The position numbers and the translations under genes were made by a program. Shown here piece after piece: positions 14,544-20,572 of a stretch of 20,572 nucleotides of DNA. The notes beneath the pieces were generated by a model that saw only the letters and a list, made by a program, of their open reading frames with translations, was not told the DNA's origin and did no database searches. The stretch comes from JBAZCO01 sp041654915. Lineage in GTDB: Bacteria; Bacillota; Clostridia; Christensenellales; DTU072. Where the stretch lies: NCBI GenBank assembly GCA_041654915.1, contig JBAZCO010000020.1, forward strand, positions 1-20,572. Reading direction: 5' to 3'. The first letter of the stretch is position 1. Each line of letters opens with the position of its first letter.

Positions 14544-16022
14544 ATGACAGAACAACAGAACAAACCCCCCCGTGAGGACGGGATTATCAACAAGTGCATC
14601 TGCAAGATAAAAGAGCTAAAAAACAAAGACGGATTTAAGTTAACAAAGATGGAAAAAGATTGGGCTCTGTATGATGCGGGCAACTCGGCTATATATATGT
14701 TTTTTATATTAATAGGCGTATCCATTGCAGACCTTGCCAAAGGTGTTCCTTTTTTTGGTGACGACCCCACAACCACAATGTCTATATTTAATGCGGTATC
14801 GGGCGGGATAATTGCGTTATTAGGTCCAATACTTGGCGCAATAGCGGATAACAGAGGCAGAAAAAAGCCAATGTTCCGCTTTTTTATTTTTATGGGAGTT
14901 GCCGGCTGTTACCTCTCTATGTTCGCCAACCTTGCAAGCATAAACAATAACCCAATCGGGTTCTTTATACCCTTTGTTATTTGTATGATGATGATTCTAG
15001 TAGGACTTGGCGGCAGTATACTCTTTTATGACTCTATGCTCGTTGACATCACCACAGAGGCAAGGGGCGATAAAGTGTCGGCAAGAGGCTACGCTTACGG
15101 CTACATATATAGTTTAGTACCCTTTTTGGCTTGCCTATTGATTTATTATTTCTTTATGGACCCCCAATATTCTATGGATAATTATGGCTGGAGTGAGGAA
15201 AAAGCTTACGCAATGCTCAGACTTACAATATCCATTTGCTTGGTGATTTCGGGTACTTGGTGGCTGTGTTGGTCTATGCCGCTCCTTAAAAACTACAAAC
15301 AACTTTCTGGCGTAGACCCCGTTAAAAATCAAGTGCGTGATGCATTCAAAAAGCTTGGCAAAACCTTTTCCGAACTTAGAAAATATAAGTATGCGTTCCT
15401 CTTTATGCTCGCTTTCTTCTGCTATATAAACGGTGTTAACACGGTTATTGCCCTATCGGCAACCTATGCTAAGGAAGTGCTTACTGTAACCACAAATATT
15501 AGCTCGGGTGACCTAAATGTGTACCTAATAGTTGCGCTAATAATGACACAAGTAATTGCTTGCGTGTTTAGCATACTGTTTGGCAACCTTGCAAAACGCT
15601 TTGGCGCACGCAACCTTATATTAATCTCCGTGCTTGGCTACCTTGTGTTTGTGCTATACGGCGTGTTTATGCACAACATTTACGACTTCTTTATTCTTGC
15701 CGCAGGTATTGGTGTTTTCCAAGGCGGAATACAGGCGCTATCAAGAAGTTATTTCTCCCGCCTTGCTCCCCTCGAAAAACAATCGGAGTTCTTTGGGCTG
15801 TATGATATCTTTAATAAAAGCTCCAACTTCCTTGGCAGTGCGCTATATGCAGCAATATCCGGCGCACTAATAGCATCTGACTTTACGGGCATTCAGATTG
15901 GAGCAAGAACACTGCACACCGCACAAATAAGTGTTGCTTGTCTTTCTGTATTCTTCCTATTGGGACTTGTTATACTGTTCTTTATCCCCAACAACAAAGC
16001 GGACAGAGTGGTGGCTGAATAA
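14544..16022 (+). CDS. Major facilitator superfamily transporter, UMF1/Atg22 type
   Basis: The 492-residue protein has a hydrophilic N-terminus of about 40 residues and then WALYDAGNSAIY at about 42-53, the hallmark of the UMF1 (Atg22-like) MFS family. About 12 membrane segments follow. The A-loop motif ADNRGRKKP lies between TM2 and TM3, and a second-half AKRFGARN loop occupies the equivalent place. A GGIQALSRSYFSRLAP motif near residue 405 is also family-typical. Bacterial members are uncharacterised; the yeast relative Atg22 exports amino acids from the vacuole. AAGGAG at 14527-14532 lies 11 nt before the ATG; a TTG at 14520 in the same frame lies upstream of that ribosome binding site and is unlikely. 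The gene is monocistronic. Confidence 0.9.
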   Translation: MTEQQNKPPREDGIINKCICKIKELKNKDGFKLTKMEKDWALYDAGNSAIYMFFILIGVSIADLAKGVPFFGDDPTTTMSIFNAVSGGIIALLGPILGAIADNRGRKKPMFRFFIFMGVAGCYLSMFANLASINNNPIGFFIPFVICMMMILVGLGGSILFYDSMLVDITTEARGDKVSARGYAYGYIYSLVPFLACLLIYYFFMDPQYSMDNYGWSEEKAYAMLRLTISICLVISGTWWLCWSMPLLKNYKQLSGVDPVKNQVRDAFKKLGKTFSELRKYKYAFLFMLAFFCYINGVNTVIALSATYAKEVLTVTTNISSGDLNVYLIVALIMTQVIACVFSILFGNLAKRFGARNLILISVLGYLVFVLYGVFMHNIYDFFILAAGIGVFQGGIQALSRSYFSRLAPLEKQSEFFGLYDIFNKSSNFLGSALYAAISGALIASDFTGIQIGARTLHTAQISVACLSVFFLLGLVILFFIPNNKADRVVAE

Positions 16023-16044
16023 AATATTTATACTAAATACTAAC

Positions 16045-16080
16045 AAAAAGGAGCTGTCTTGCAAAACAGCTCCTTTTTTT
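16045..16080. terminator. Bidirectional terminator between the MFS gene and rpsB
   Basis: AAAAAGGAGCTGT (16045-16057) and ACAGCTCCTTTTT (16066-16078) form a perfect 13-bp stem with an 8-nt loop. T runs lie at the 3' side on both strands. It sits 22 nt after the MFS stop and 26 nt beyond the rpsB stop, serving both convergent genes. Confidence 0.9.
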
Positions 16081-16105
16081 AGTGTTTAATTGCTTTTTAA
16101 AAGGC

Positions 16106-16936
16106 TTACTCTGCTGCCTCTGCTATCTCTGCTACCTCTGCTGTGTTCTCAACCTCGGGAACTACGGTAGTTTCAGTATCGGCAGGTTCTGCATTGACAA
16201 TATTTTCCTCTGCCTCAAGAGCGGCACGCTCCTCTGCTGAGGGCAATTCCTCTACGCCTTCGTTAGCGGCTATAACTGCATCCGCAATAACTGAGGATAT
16301 GAGTTTGATTGCACGAATAGCGTCGTCGTTGCCGGGAATTACATAGTCAACTTCGTCGGGGTCACAGTTGGTGTCTACCAAACCGACAATTGGAATACCT
16401 AGTGAGCGTGCCTCTTTTATTGCGATATGCTCAATTTTGAGGTCTACAACAAACAATGCACCGGGAAGTGTACGCATATTTTTGATACCGCCAAGGTTTT
16501 TCTCTAGCGTATCCCTTTCTGCTTTAAGTTTGATAACTTCTTTTTTGGGGAGAATTTCAAACTCGCCTATCGCCTCCATTTGGTTTAGCTTGTTGAGTTT
16601 GTCTATTCTTGAACGAATAGTATTAAAGTTTGTAAGTGTGCCGCCCAACCATCTTTGGTTCATAAAAAACTGTCCGCATCTTTCTGCCTCTGATTGGATA
16701 GCCTCTTTTGCTTGCTTTTTCTTGCCAACAAAGAGAACAGATTTGCCTTCGGTAACAACCGAGTGGATAAACTTGTAAGCTTCCTCTATAAGTCCTACCG
16801 TTAGCTGAAGGTCGATAATGTGGATATCGTTCCTAGCGTCATAGATGTACCTGCCCATTTTGGGATTCCATCTTTTGGTTTGGTGTCCAAAGTGTACACC
16901 TGCTTCTAAAAGCTGTTTCATTGAAATAACTGCCAT
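16106..16936 (-). CDS. rpsB: 30S ribosomal protein S2 (uS2)
   Basis: The 276-residue protein is a clear S2: MKQLLEAGVHFGHQTKRWNPKM at the N-terminus, then NDIHIIDLQ, the KKQAKEAI helix, FMNQRWLGGTLTNF, and IPIVGLVDTNCDPDEVDYVIPGNDDAIRAI near residues 178-207. The last 45 or so residues are an Ala/Glu-rich acidic extension beyond the conserved fold. S2 binds the 30S head-body junction late in assembly. A perfect AGGAGG lies 12 nt upstream. The usual partner tsf is absent downstream; a bidirectional terminator and a convergent MFS gene follow instead. Expression is from the promoter at 17046-17074 through a structured leader. Confidence 0.97.
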   Translation of the reverse strand: MAVISMKQLLEAGVHFGHQTKRWNPKMGRYIYDARNDIHIIDLQLTVGLIEEAYKFIHSVVTEGKSVLFVGKKKQAKEAIQSEAERCGQFFMNQRWLGGTLTNFNTIRSRIDKLNKLNQMEAIGEFEILPKKEVIKLKAERDTLEKNLGGIKNMRTLPGALFVVDLKIEHIAIKEARSLGIPIVGLVDTNCDPDEVDYVIPGNDDAIRAIKLISSVIADAVIAANEGVEELPSAEERAALEAEENIVNAEPADTETTVVPEVENTAEVAEIAEAAE

Positions 16937-17039
16937 AAAGTTACTTTGCCTCCTGTTTTTTTATCCTCCCCGCCCTTCATAAGCGTTGGCGACCTTGTGA
17001 GGGCAACTGCCAATGCCTCCGTACGGGTGCGAATTTTGC
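16937..17039 (-). promoter_or_regulatory. Structured rpsB leader with potential pseudoknot
   Basis: Reading the minus strand, the order is TTGGC (17013-17009), GCCCT (17004-17000), GCCAA (16990-16986), AGGGC (16976-16972). TTGGC pairs with GCCAA and GCCCT with AGGGC, interleaved as in an H-type pseudoknot just before the ribosome binding region. The leader fills the space between the predicted start point and the ATG. S2 represses its own rpsB leader in enterobacteria through a structured 5' UTR, so an autoregulatory element is plausible here. Confidence 0.55.
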
Positions 17040-17045
17040 CTTTAA

Positions 17046-17074
17046 ATAATAACATAATATAAACAAATTGGCAA
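17046..17074 (-). promoter_or_regulatory. sigma-A promoter of rpsB
   Basis: On the minus strand, TTGCCA (17074-17069) and TATTAT (17051-17046) are separated by 17 nt, with TGT directly before the -10 (extended). The predicted start is near 17039. The rest of 17075-17174 is AT-rich and shows no clear terminator after spoVAE. Confidence 0.7.
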
Positions 17075-17174
17075 ATAGTTTGTTATATATTTATAAATTA
17101 ATTAATAGAAAGTTGTATTTATAGGTGATATTAATAATTGCTTGCTGCTTAGATAGGTAAATCTTTGCTTTTTT

Positions 17175-17543
17175 TCAAGTCTTGGTTTTTGATTTTGAAA
17201 TCAGCCCGACTATAAAGGCAAAAAATATTACCGACCCCATACCTGCGGCGGCAGACTCAACCCCGCCTGTTAGAGCGCCTAGCAAACCTTTTTCTAATGT
17301 GCCTTTTATTGCGCCCTTTGCTAAATTACTGCCAAAGCCCATAATGGGCACGGTAGCGCCTGCCTGACCAAACTCTGCAATATATTTAAATACCCCCGCT
17401 GTTTCGAGAACAACGCCAAGCAGCAAGAAAATAACAAGTATTCTTGCCGTTGTCATCTTGGTTGTATTTACAAGTATTTGCCCAACAACGCAAATCAAAC
17501 CGCCTGTGAGAAAAACCTTGAGATAAATAATTAGATATTCCAT
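17175..17543 (-). CDS. spoVAE: Stage V sporulation protein AE
   Basis: The 122-residue membrane protein has about four hydrophobic segments and the SpoVAE/SpoVAC-type motifs LTGGLICVVGQILVN at the N-terminus and GQAGATVPIMGFGSNLAKG in the middle. It corresponds to the SpoVAEb subunit. With SpoVAC and SpoVAD it forms the channel that carries dipicolinic acid into the forespore and out during germination. The chosen ATG at 17543 is preceded by AAGGG with 6-nt spacing. A longer frame starting at 17585 would overlap spoVAD and adds a non-conserved Lys-rich stretch. It is the last gene of the operon, 25 nt after the spoVAD stop. Confidence 0.93.
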   Translation of the reverse strand: MEYLIIYLKVFLTGGLICVVGQILVNTTKMTTARILVIFLLLGVVLETAGVFKYIAEFGQAGATVPIMGFGSNLAKGAIKGTLEKGLLGALTGGVESAAAGMGSVIFFAFIVGLISKSKTKT

Positions 17544-17568
17544 AAGTCGCCCTTTTTTTAACCTTACT

Positions 17569-18570
17569 TTATTGCACTTTAACAAAGCTTACTGCGTGCG
17601 CAATGCTGGGTATGGTTTCTCCCTGTAAGCCCGATGTCTTAGACAATAACGCTCCTGTGGGTACTAGTAACACTCGGTTTAGTTCCCCATTTAGCATTTT
17701 TTTGTATATATAGCTGCAAAATACCGATGCAGAACAAGCTGCTCCGCTGCCGCCTTGTCCTACTTTTTGCCCCTCACGGTTGAATATTAGCACGCCGCAA
17801 TCATTGTAGCTATCGGGAAGTGGATAGCCTTCCTCTATCATCAAACTTCGCAGTATGCGGCTGCCCGCTTCCCCCAAATCTCCCGTAAAGATTGCGTCAT
17901 AATAATCGGGCTTTCTCCCCGTACACCTAAAGTGCGATACCAATGTGGCAGTAGCGGCGGGCGCCATTGCTGCCCCTAGGTCGTTAGCATCCTTTACCCC
18001 ATAGTCAATTACCGTACCCAAAGTGGCGCACTCCACTTTGACTTCTCCCTTATCTTTATCCAATATCAATGCCCCTGCGGCGGTCACCGTCCATTGGGAC
18101 AGCGGTGTGCGTTGGTTGCCAAGCTCTAAGGGAAACCTATATTGCCGCTCGGCGCTGGAAAAATGACTGCTAACCGAACATATTACCCTATCCATATGCC
18201 CCGCATCAATAAAGGTACTGCCAACAATGATACTTTCGGCAAAAGAGGCGCAAGCGCTATATATTCCTAAAAACGGGATATCAAAACTCCGCATAGTAAA
18301 GTTAGCACCTGTGATTTCGTCCGATAAGTCACCCGACACACACAAATCTATCTGGGCGGAACGCATTTTTGCTTTGTTCAAAAGGTATTTAAGCGTGGTG
18401 GTGTGCATCATCACTTCCGCCCGCTCAAAACTCTTTTGCCCTAGTGAGTCGTCCTCTACCGTTTTGTCAAAATAACTGCCGATTGGACCTTCTGCCTCTT
18501 TTGGACCTGCGATTGAGGCGACTTCTCTAATATAGGCGGGATTTTTAAAAAATATTGTCTGTGTTTTCAA
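17569..18570 (-). CDS. spoVAD: Stage V sporulation protein AD
   Basis: The 333-residue soluble protein has the thiolase-like fold of SpoVAD. Visible blocks are an N-terminal FFKNPAYIREVASIAGPKE, GPIGSYFDKTVEDDSLGQKSFE near residues 29-50, the YSACASFAES nucleophile-elbow region near 104-113, ERQYRFPLELGNQRTP near 140-155, and a terminal GGSGAACSA block. SpoVAD binds dipicolinic acid directly and sits on the spore inner membrane with SpoVAC and SpoVAE. The start codon is TTG, with a strong AAGGAG 8 nt upstream and no nearby ATG that keeps the conserved N-terminus. The length matches the family (about 335-340). It lies between spoVAC (23 nt upstream) and spoVAE. Confidence 0.96.
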   Translation of the reverse strand: MKTQTIFFKNPAYIREVASIAGPKEAEGPIGSYFDKTVEDDSLGQKSFERAEVMMHTTTLKYLLNKAKMRSAQIDLCVSGDLSDEITGANFTMRSFDIPFLGIYSACASFAESIIVGSTFIDAGHMDRVICSVSSHFSSAERQYRFPLELGNQRTPLSQWTVTAAGALILDKDKGEVKVECATLGTVIDYGVKDANDLGAAMAPAATATLVSHFRCTGRKPDYYDAIFTGDLGEAGSRILRSLMIEEGYPLPDSYNDCGVLIFNREGQKVGQGGSGAACSASVFCSYIYKKMLNGELNRVLLVPTGALLSKTSGLQGETIPSIAHAVSFVKVQ

Positions 18571-18593
18571 TCGATTTTCTCCTTGGTATTATT

Positions 18594-19049
18594 TTAAACA
18601 AACGCACTTTTAAATATTAAAACAATTATTCCCACTGCCACCGATGCGCTTATGCCAAAAACAATTACCGGTCCGGCAATGCTGAACATATTTGAGGATA
18701 GCCCTAGGACAATGCCCTCGGTGCGATGCTCCTCTGCGGCGGATACAACAGAATTGGCAAACCCCGTAATTGGCACAATAGAGCCTGCCCCGCCAAATGC
18801 GCCAATCTTATCATATATCCCAAACCCTGTGAGTACAGCTGTGATGAATATTAGCGTGATTGTAGTAAAGGCAGCAATATCCTCTTTGGTATTTCCTGTT
18901 AAAATTAATGTGTAGATATCGGTAATTGCCTGTCCTATACAACAAATTATCCCGCCAACCAAGAACGCCCGAAACATTGTGCTAAAATGTTTGGTTTTTG
19001 GCATTTTCTCTTTTATCATTTTAAGATATTCTTTATTAGGTTCGTTCAT
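18594..19049 (-). CDS. spoVAC: Stage V sporulation protein AC
   Basis: The 151-residue protein has a charged N-terminus of about 25 residues and then four or so membrane segments. Family motifs are FRAFLVGGIICCIGQAITD at about 27-45 and KIGAFGGAGSIVPITGFANSVVSAA at about 81-105. In B. subtilis SpoVAC acts as a mechanosensitive channel for dipicolinic acid. The gene heads a spoVAC-AD-AE operon, the minimal set found in Clostridia. The ribosome binding site is poor: AAGG lies only 2 nt from the ATG, and a better GAGAGGG is too far away. In-frame ATGs at residues 11 and 16 are possible alternatives. No forespore sigma-G promoter could be identified with confidence upstream. Confidence 0.94.
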   Translation of the reverse strand: MNEPNKEYLKMIKEKMPKTKHFSTMFRAFLVGGIICCIGQAITDIYTLILTGNTKEDIAAFTTITLIFITAVLTGFGIYDKIGAFGGAGSIVPITGFANSVVSAAEEHRTEGIVLGLSSNMFSIAGPVIVFGISASVAVGIIVLIFKSAFV

Positions 19050-19355
19050 CGCCTTTTATACCCTCTCTATCCCGTTGTGGAAAATATATTTCTTCTTTAA
19101 TAACACTCTCTTTACGCATAAAACATTTCCTATACTTTATTGTCTACAATCGGGGGAAAAATATACGGCAAGGTTGTTTGTCACTTTACACAAAATATAT
19201 AAATCGGTAAATAAAAACCAATTAAATTAAAAGTAGTATTCTTAAAATATAACTTTTAGCGCCCTCGCAGTAAAGGCGCTTTTGGCTATCTAAAAATAGA
19301 TTATTTTTTAAAAGACTTTTAAGCTAACAGTGCAGTTCTCTATCCAAAATAGCGT
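19050..19355. other. Intergenic region between sigE and spoVAC
   Basis: This 306-bp AT-rich stretch has no credible gene. It should hold the sigE terminator and the spoVAC promoter. Two small inverted repeats are visible: AGCGCC/GGCGCT (19258-19263 and 19275-19280) and ATCTA/TAGAT near 19288-19300, followed by TATTTTTT on the plus strand. Their T runs lie on the plus strand, so neither is a convincing terminator for the minus-strand sigE. No clean sigma-G promoter was found. Confidence 0.5.
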
Positions 19356-20072
19356 TTAAACTAACTTTTTTTCAAACTCTGTCTTTAGACGGCTGATAAT
19401 CTTTTTTTCCAAACGGCTTATGTATGACTGGGATATGTTCAAGATATCTGCAATGTCCTTTTGAGTGCGCTCCTCTGTGCCGTACAGCCCATAGCGCATA
19501 CAAATTATCATCTTGTCCCGTTTTTCCAACTCGGTAAACAAGTCACGCAAAATGCTCTTTTCCGCACGGCTTTCAAACTCTTTGTATATCTGTTCGCCGT
19601 CCGTTCCCAAAATGTCGCTAAGCAACAGCTTGTTCCCCTCCCAATCTGTGTTAAGAGGCTCGTCAAGGCTGATTTCTGAGCGTGTCTTTACCATCTTTCT
19701 AAGGTACATTAGTATTTCGTTTTCAATACATCGACTAGCGTAGGTGGCAAGCTTAATCTTTTTTTCCGAATTATATGACTTCACCGCCTTGATTAACCCC
19801 AAAGTTCCAACAGATATTAGTTCTTCAATATCCATTCCCGTATTGTCAAAACGCTTGGCGATATAGACGACTAAACGCAAATTATGCTCGATTAGCGTAT
19901 TGCGTGCATCAATACTGCCTCCCTCATTTTGGGCTATCATCAATTGTTCGTCCTCCGCCGAAAGCGGTGTGGGCAGCGCAGTAATATAATCTACTCCGCC
20001 GTCCTTCTCACCCCTAAAATGAATTAGGAATTTTTTGATTATTGCCTTGATTTTTACGATAAGTTGTTTCAT
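19356..20072 (-). CDS. sigE: RNA polymerase sporulation sigma factor sigma-E
   Basis: The 238-residue protein aligns end to end with B. subtilis pro-sigma-E (239 residues). A basic N-terminal pro-sequence of about 27 residues comes first, then ALPTPLSAEDEQ. Region 2 is at about 64-127 (NLRLVVYIAKRF, EELISVGTLGLIKAV, KLATYASRCIENEILMYLRK). EPLNTDWEGNKLLLSDILGTD links to region 4, whose helix-turn-helix TQKDIADILNISQSYISRLEK lies near 203-224. Sigma-E directs early mother-cell transcription in sporulation and is activated by removal of the pro-sequence by SpoIIGA, encoded just upstream. GGGAGG lies 5 nt before the ATG. The first 19 or so codons overlap the end of spoIIGA. sigG, often the next gene in Clostridia, is not here. 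Confidence 0.96.
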   Translation of the reverse strand: MKQLIVKIKAIIKKFLIHFRGEKDGGVDYITALPTPLSAEDEQLMIAQNEGGSIDARNTLIEHNLRLVVYIAKRFDNTGMDIEELISVGTLGLIKAVKSYNSEKKIKLATYASRCIENEILMYLRKMVKTRSEISLDEPLNTDWEGNKLLLSDILGTDGEQIYKEFESRAEKSILRDLFTELEKRDKMIICMRYGLYGTEERTQKDIADILNISQSYISRLEKKIISRLKTEFEKKLV

Positions 20073-20572
20073 TGCCGCCTCCCATTTCCCTATGTAATAT
20101 TATATCGTAGGCATTGGAGCGGATATTATCCGTCACTGCCGCCTTCGTATTGTATATTTTATTCACCCCGCCTGCGTAATATATCTTGAAAGTAATATTA
20201 ACAAGGCTAAGAACTTTAACTCCCCCTACTGTATTTACTGCGATTTCGCCTTCGTAAGGCAGCGCAAGCTGCTCGGACAGCGTACGGCTAATAACTACCA
20301 CAGGTTGACTAGCTTGGCTTAACTTATTGCCGCTGTCGTAGTAGCCGTTACAGCGATGCACACCTTTTTTGGTGGCAATTTCCACGCTGTAAATAAAGTT
20401 TTTCTCGTTTTTTCTTTGATATAAAGCTTTTGCAAGGTAGCGAATTGCCCCAAATGCAACCAGCACCCCGCCAGACACAGCCAAACCATTTAAACCGTCA
20501 TTTATATTCAAGCGCTCGCTAAACATAACAGCCGCACCTGCAAACGCAAACGAAACAATGTAAAATACAAGC
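20014..20572 (-). CDS. spoIIGA: Sigma-E processing peptidase SpoIIGA (5' end beyond window)
   Basis: The frame is open to the right edge, so the N-terminal membrane domain is mostly missing. What remains is the end of that domain (hydrophobic segments VFYIVSFAFAGAAVMF and GLAVSGGVLVAFGAIRYLA) and the C-terminal aspartic-protease-like domain. That domain carries the active-site motif GYYDSGNKLSQASQPVVVI, where DSGN holds the catalytic Asp, and ends in AYDIILH plus a hydrophilic tail. SpoIIGA dimerises in the septal membrane and, when triggered by SpoIIR, cleaves the pro-sequence from sigma-E. The gene overlaps sigE by 59 nt in a different frame. Confidence 0.92.
   Translation of the reverse strand, partial: LVFYIVSFAFAGAAVMFSERLNINDGLNGLAVSGGVLVAFGAIRYLAKALYQRKNEKNFIYSVEIATKKGVHRCNGYYDSGNKLSQASQPVVVISRTLSEQLALPYEGEIAVNTVGGVKVLSLVNITFKIYYAGGVNKIYNTKAAVTDNIRSNAYDIILHREMGGGNETTYRKNQGNNQKIPNSF

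Noticed and set aside
17544..17585. Longer N-terminus for SpoVAE starting at 17585.
   Set aside because: It would overlap spoVAD and adds a basic, non-conserved stretch. The ATG at 17543 has a suitable AAGGG ribosome binding site and gives the family's usual length.
19141..19200. Possible sigma-G promoter for spoVAC (GTATA near 19170, then CATAAAG near 19141 on the minus strand).
   Set aside because: The spacing is about 19 nt and the -10 lacks the terminal TA, so the match is too poor to annotate.

Overview
The window comes from an endospore-forming Firmicute of class Clostridia, probably an uncultured one. The evidence is a spore germination-receptor operon, a spoVAC-spoVAD-spoVAE operon, sigE next to spoIIGA, strong AGGAGG-type ribosome binding sites, AT-rich intergenic DNA with sigma-A promoters, and tRNA genes that encode their own CCA ends. 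Nothing in the sequence supports a genus-level call. There are no insertion sequences, phage genes, integrases or CRISPR arrays, so this looks like core chromosome with one very unusual gene.

Layout from left to right. Positions 1-2296 (minus strand) hold a two-gene envelope operon: a LemA-family protein followed by a DUF2207 membrane lipoprotein that runs off the left edge. Positions 2498-2740 (plus) hold a tRNA-Cys/tRNA-Leu pair with its own promoter and terminator. Positions 2861-4054 (plus) encode a surface-anchored HtrA/DegP-type serine protease with one PDZ domain. Positions 4283-8395 (plus) are a four-gene germination-receptor operon in the order A-C-B plus a two-TM fourth subunit. Each gene overlaps the next by 4 nt. 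Positions 8497-13629 (plus) hold a sigma-A promoter, a leader with an attenuator-like hairpin, and a single 1660-residue ABC ATPase/MacB-FtsX permease fusion. Its extracytoplasmic domain carries about 28 tandem 20-residue helical repeats. Positions 13732-14390 are a six-tRNA operon on the minus strand (Pro, Met/Ile2, Asp, Phe, Thr, Tyr). Positions 14483-16080 (plus) encode an UMF1/Atg22-type major-facilitator transporter. Positions 16106-17074 (minus) are rpsB with a leader that can form a pseudoknot; tsf is not next to it. Positions 17175-19049 (minus) are spoVAC-AD-AE. Positions 19356-20572 (minus) are sigE overlapping the end of spoIIGA, which is cut by the right edge.

Functionally, SpoIIGA activates pro-sigma-E in the mother cell during sporulation. 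The SpoVA proteins load dipicolinic acid into the forespore and release it during germination. The Ger receptor senses germinants in the spore inner membrane. Thus three stages of the spore life cycle lie within 16 kb, interspersed with housekeeping translation genes (tRNAs, rpsB) and envelope genes. The strongest candidate for something undescribed is the giant repeat-bearing ABC transporter with its possible attenuator leader.
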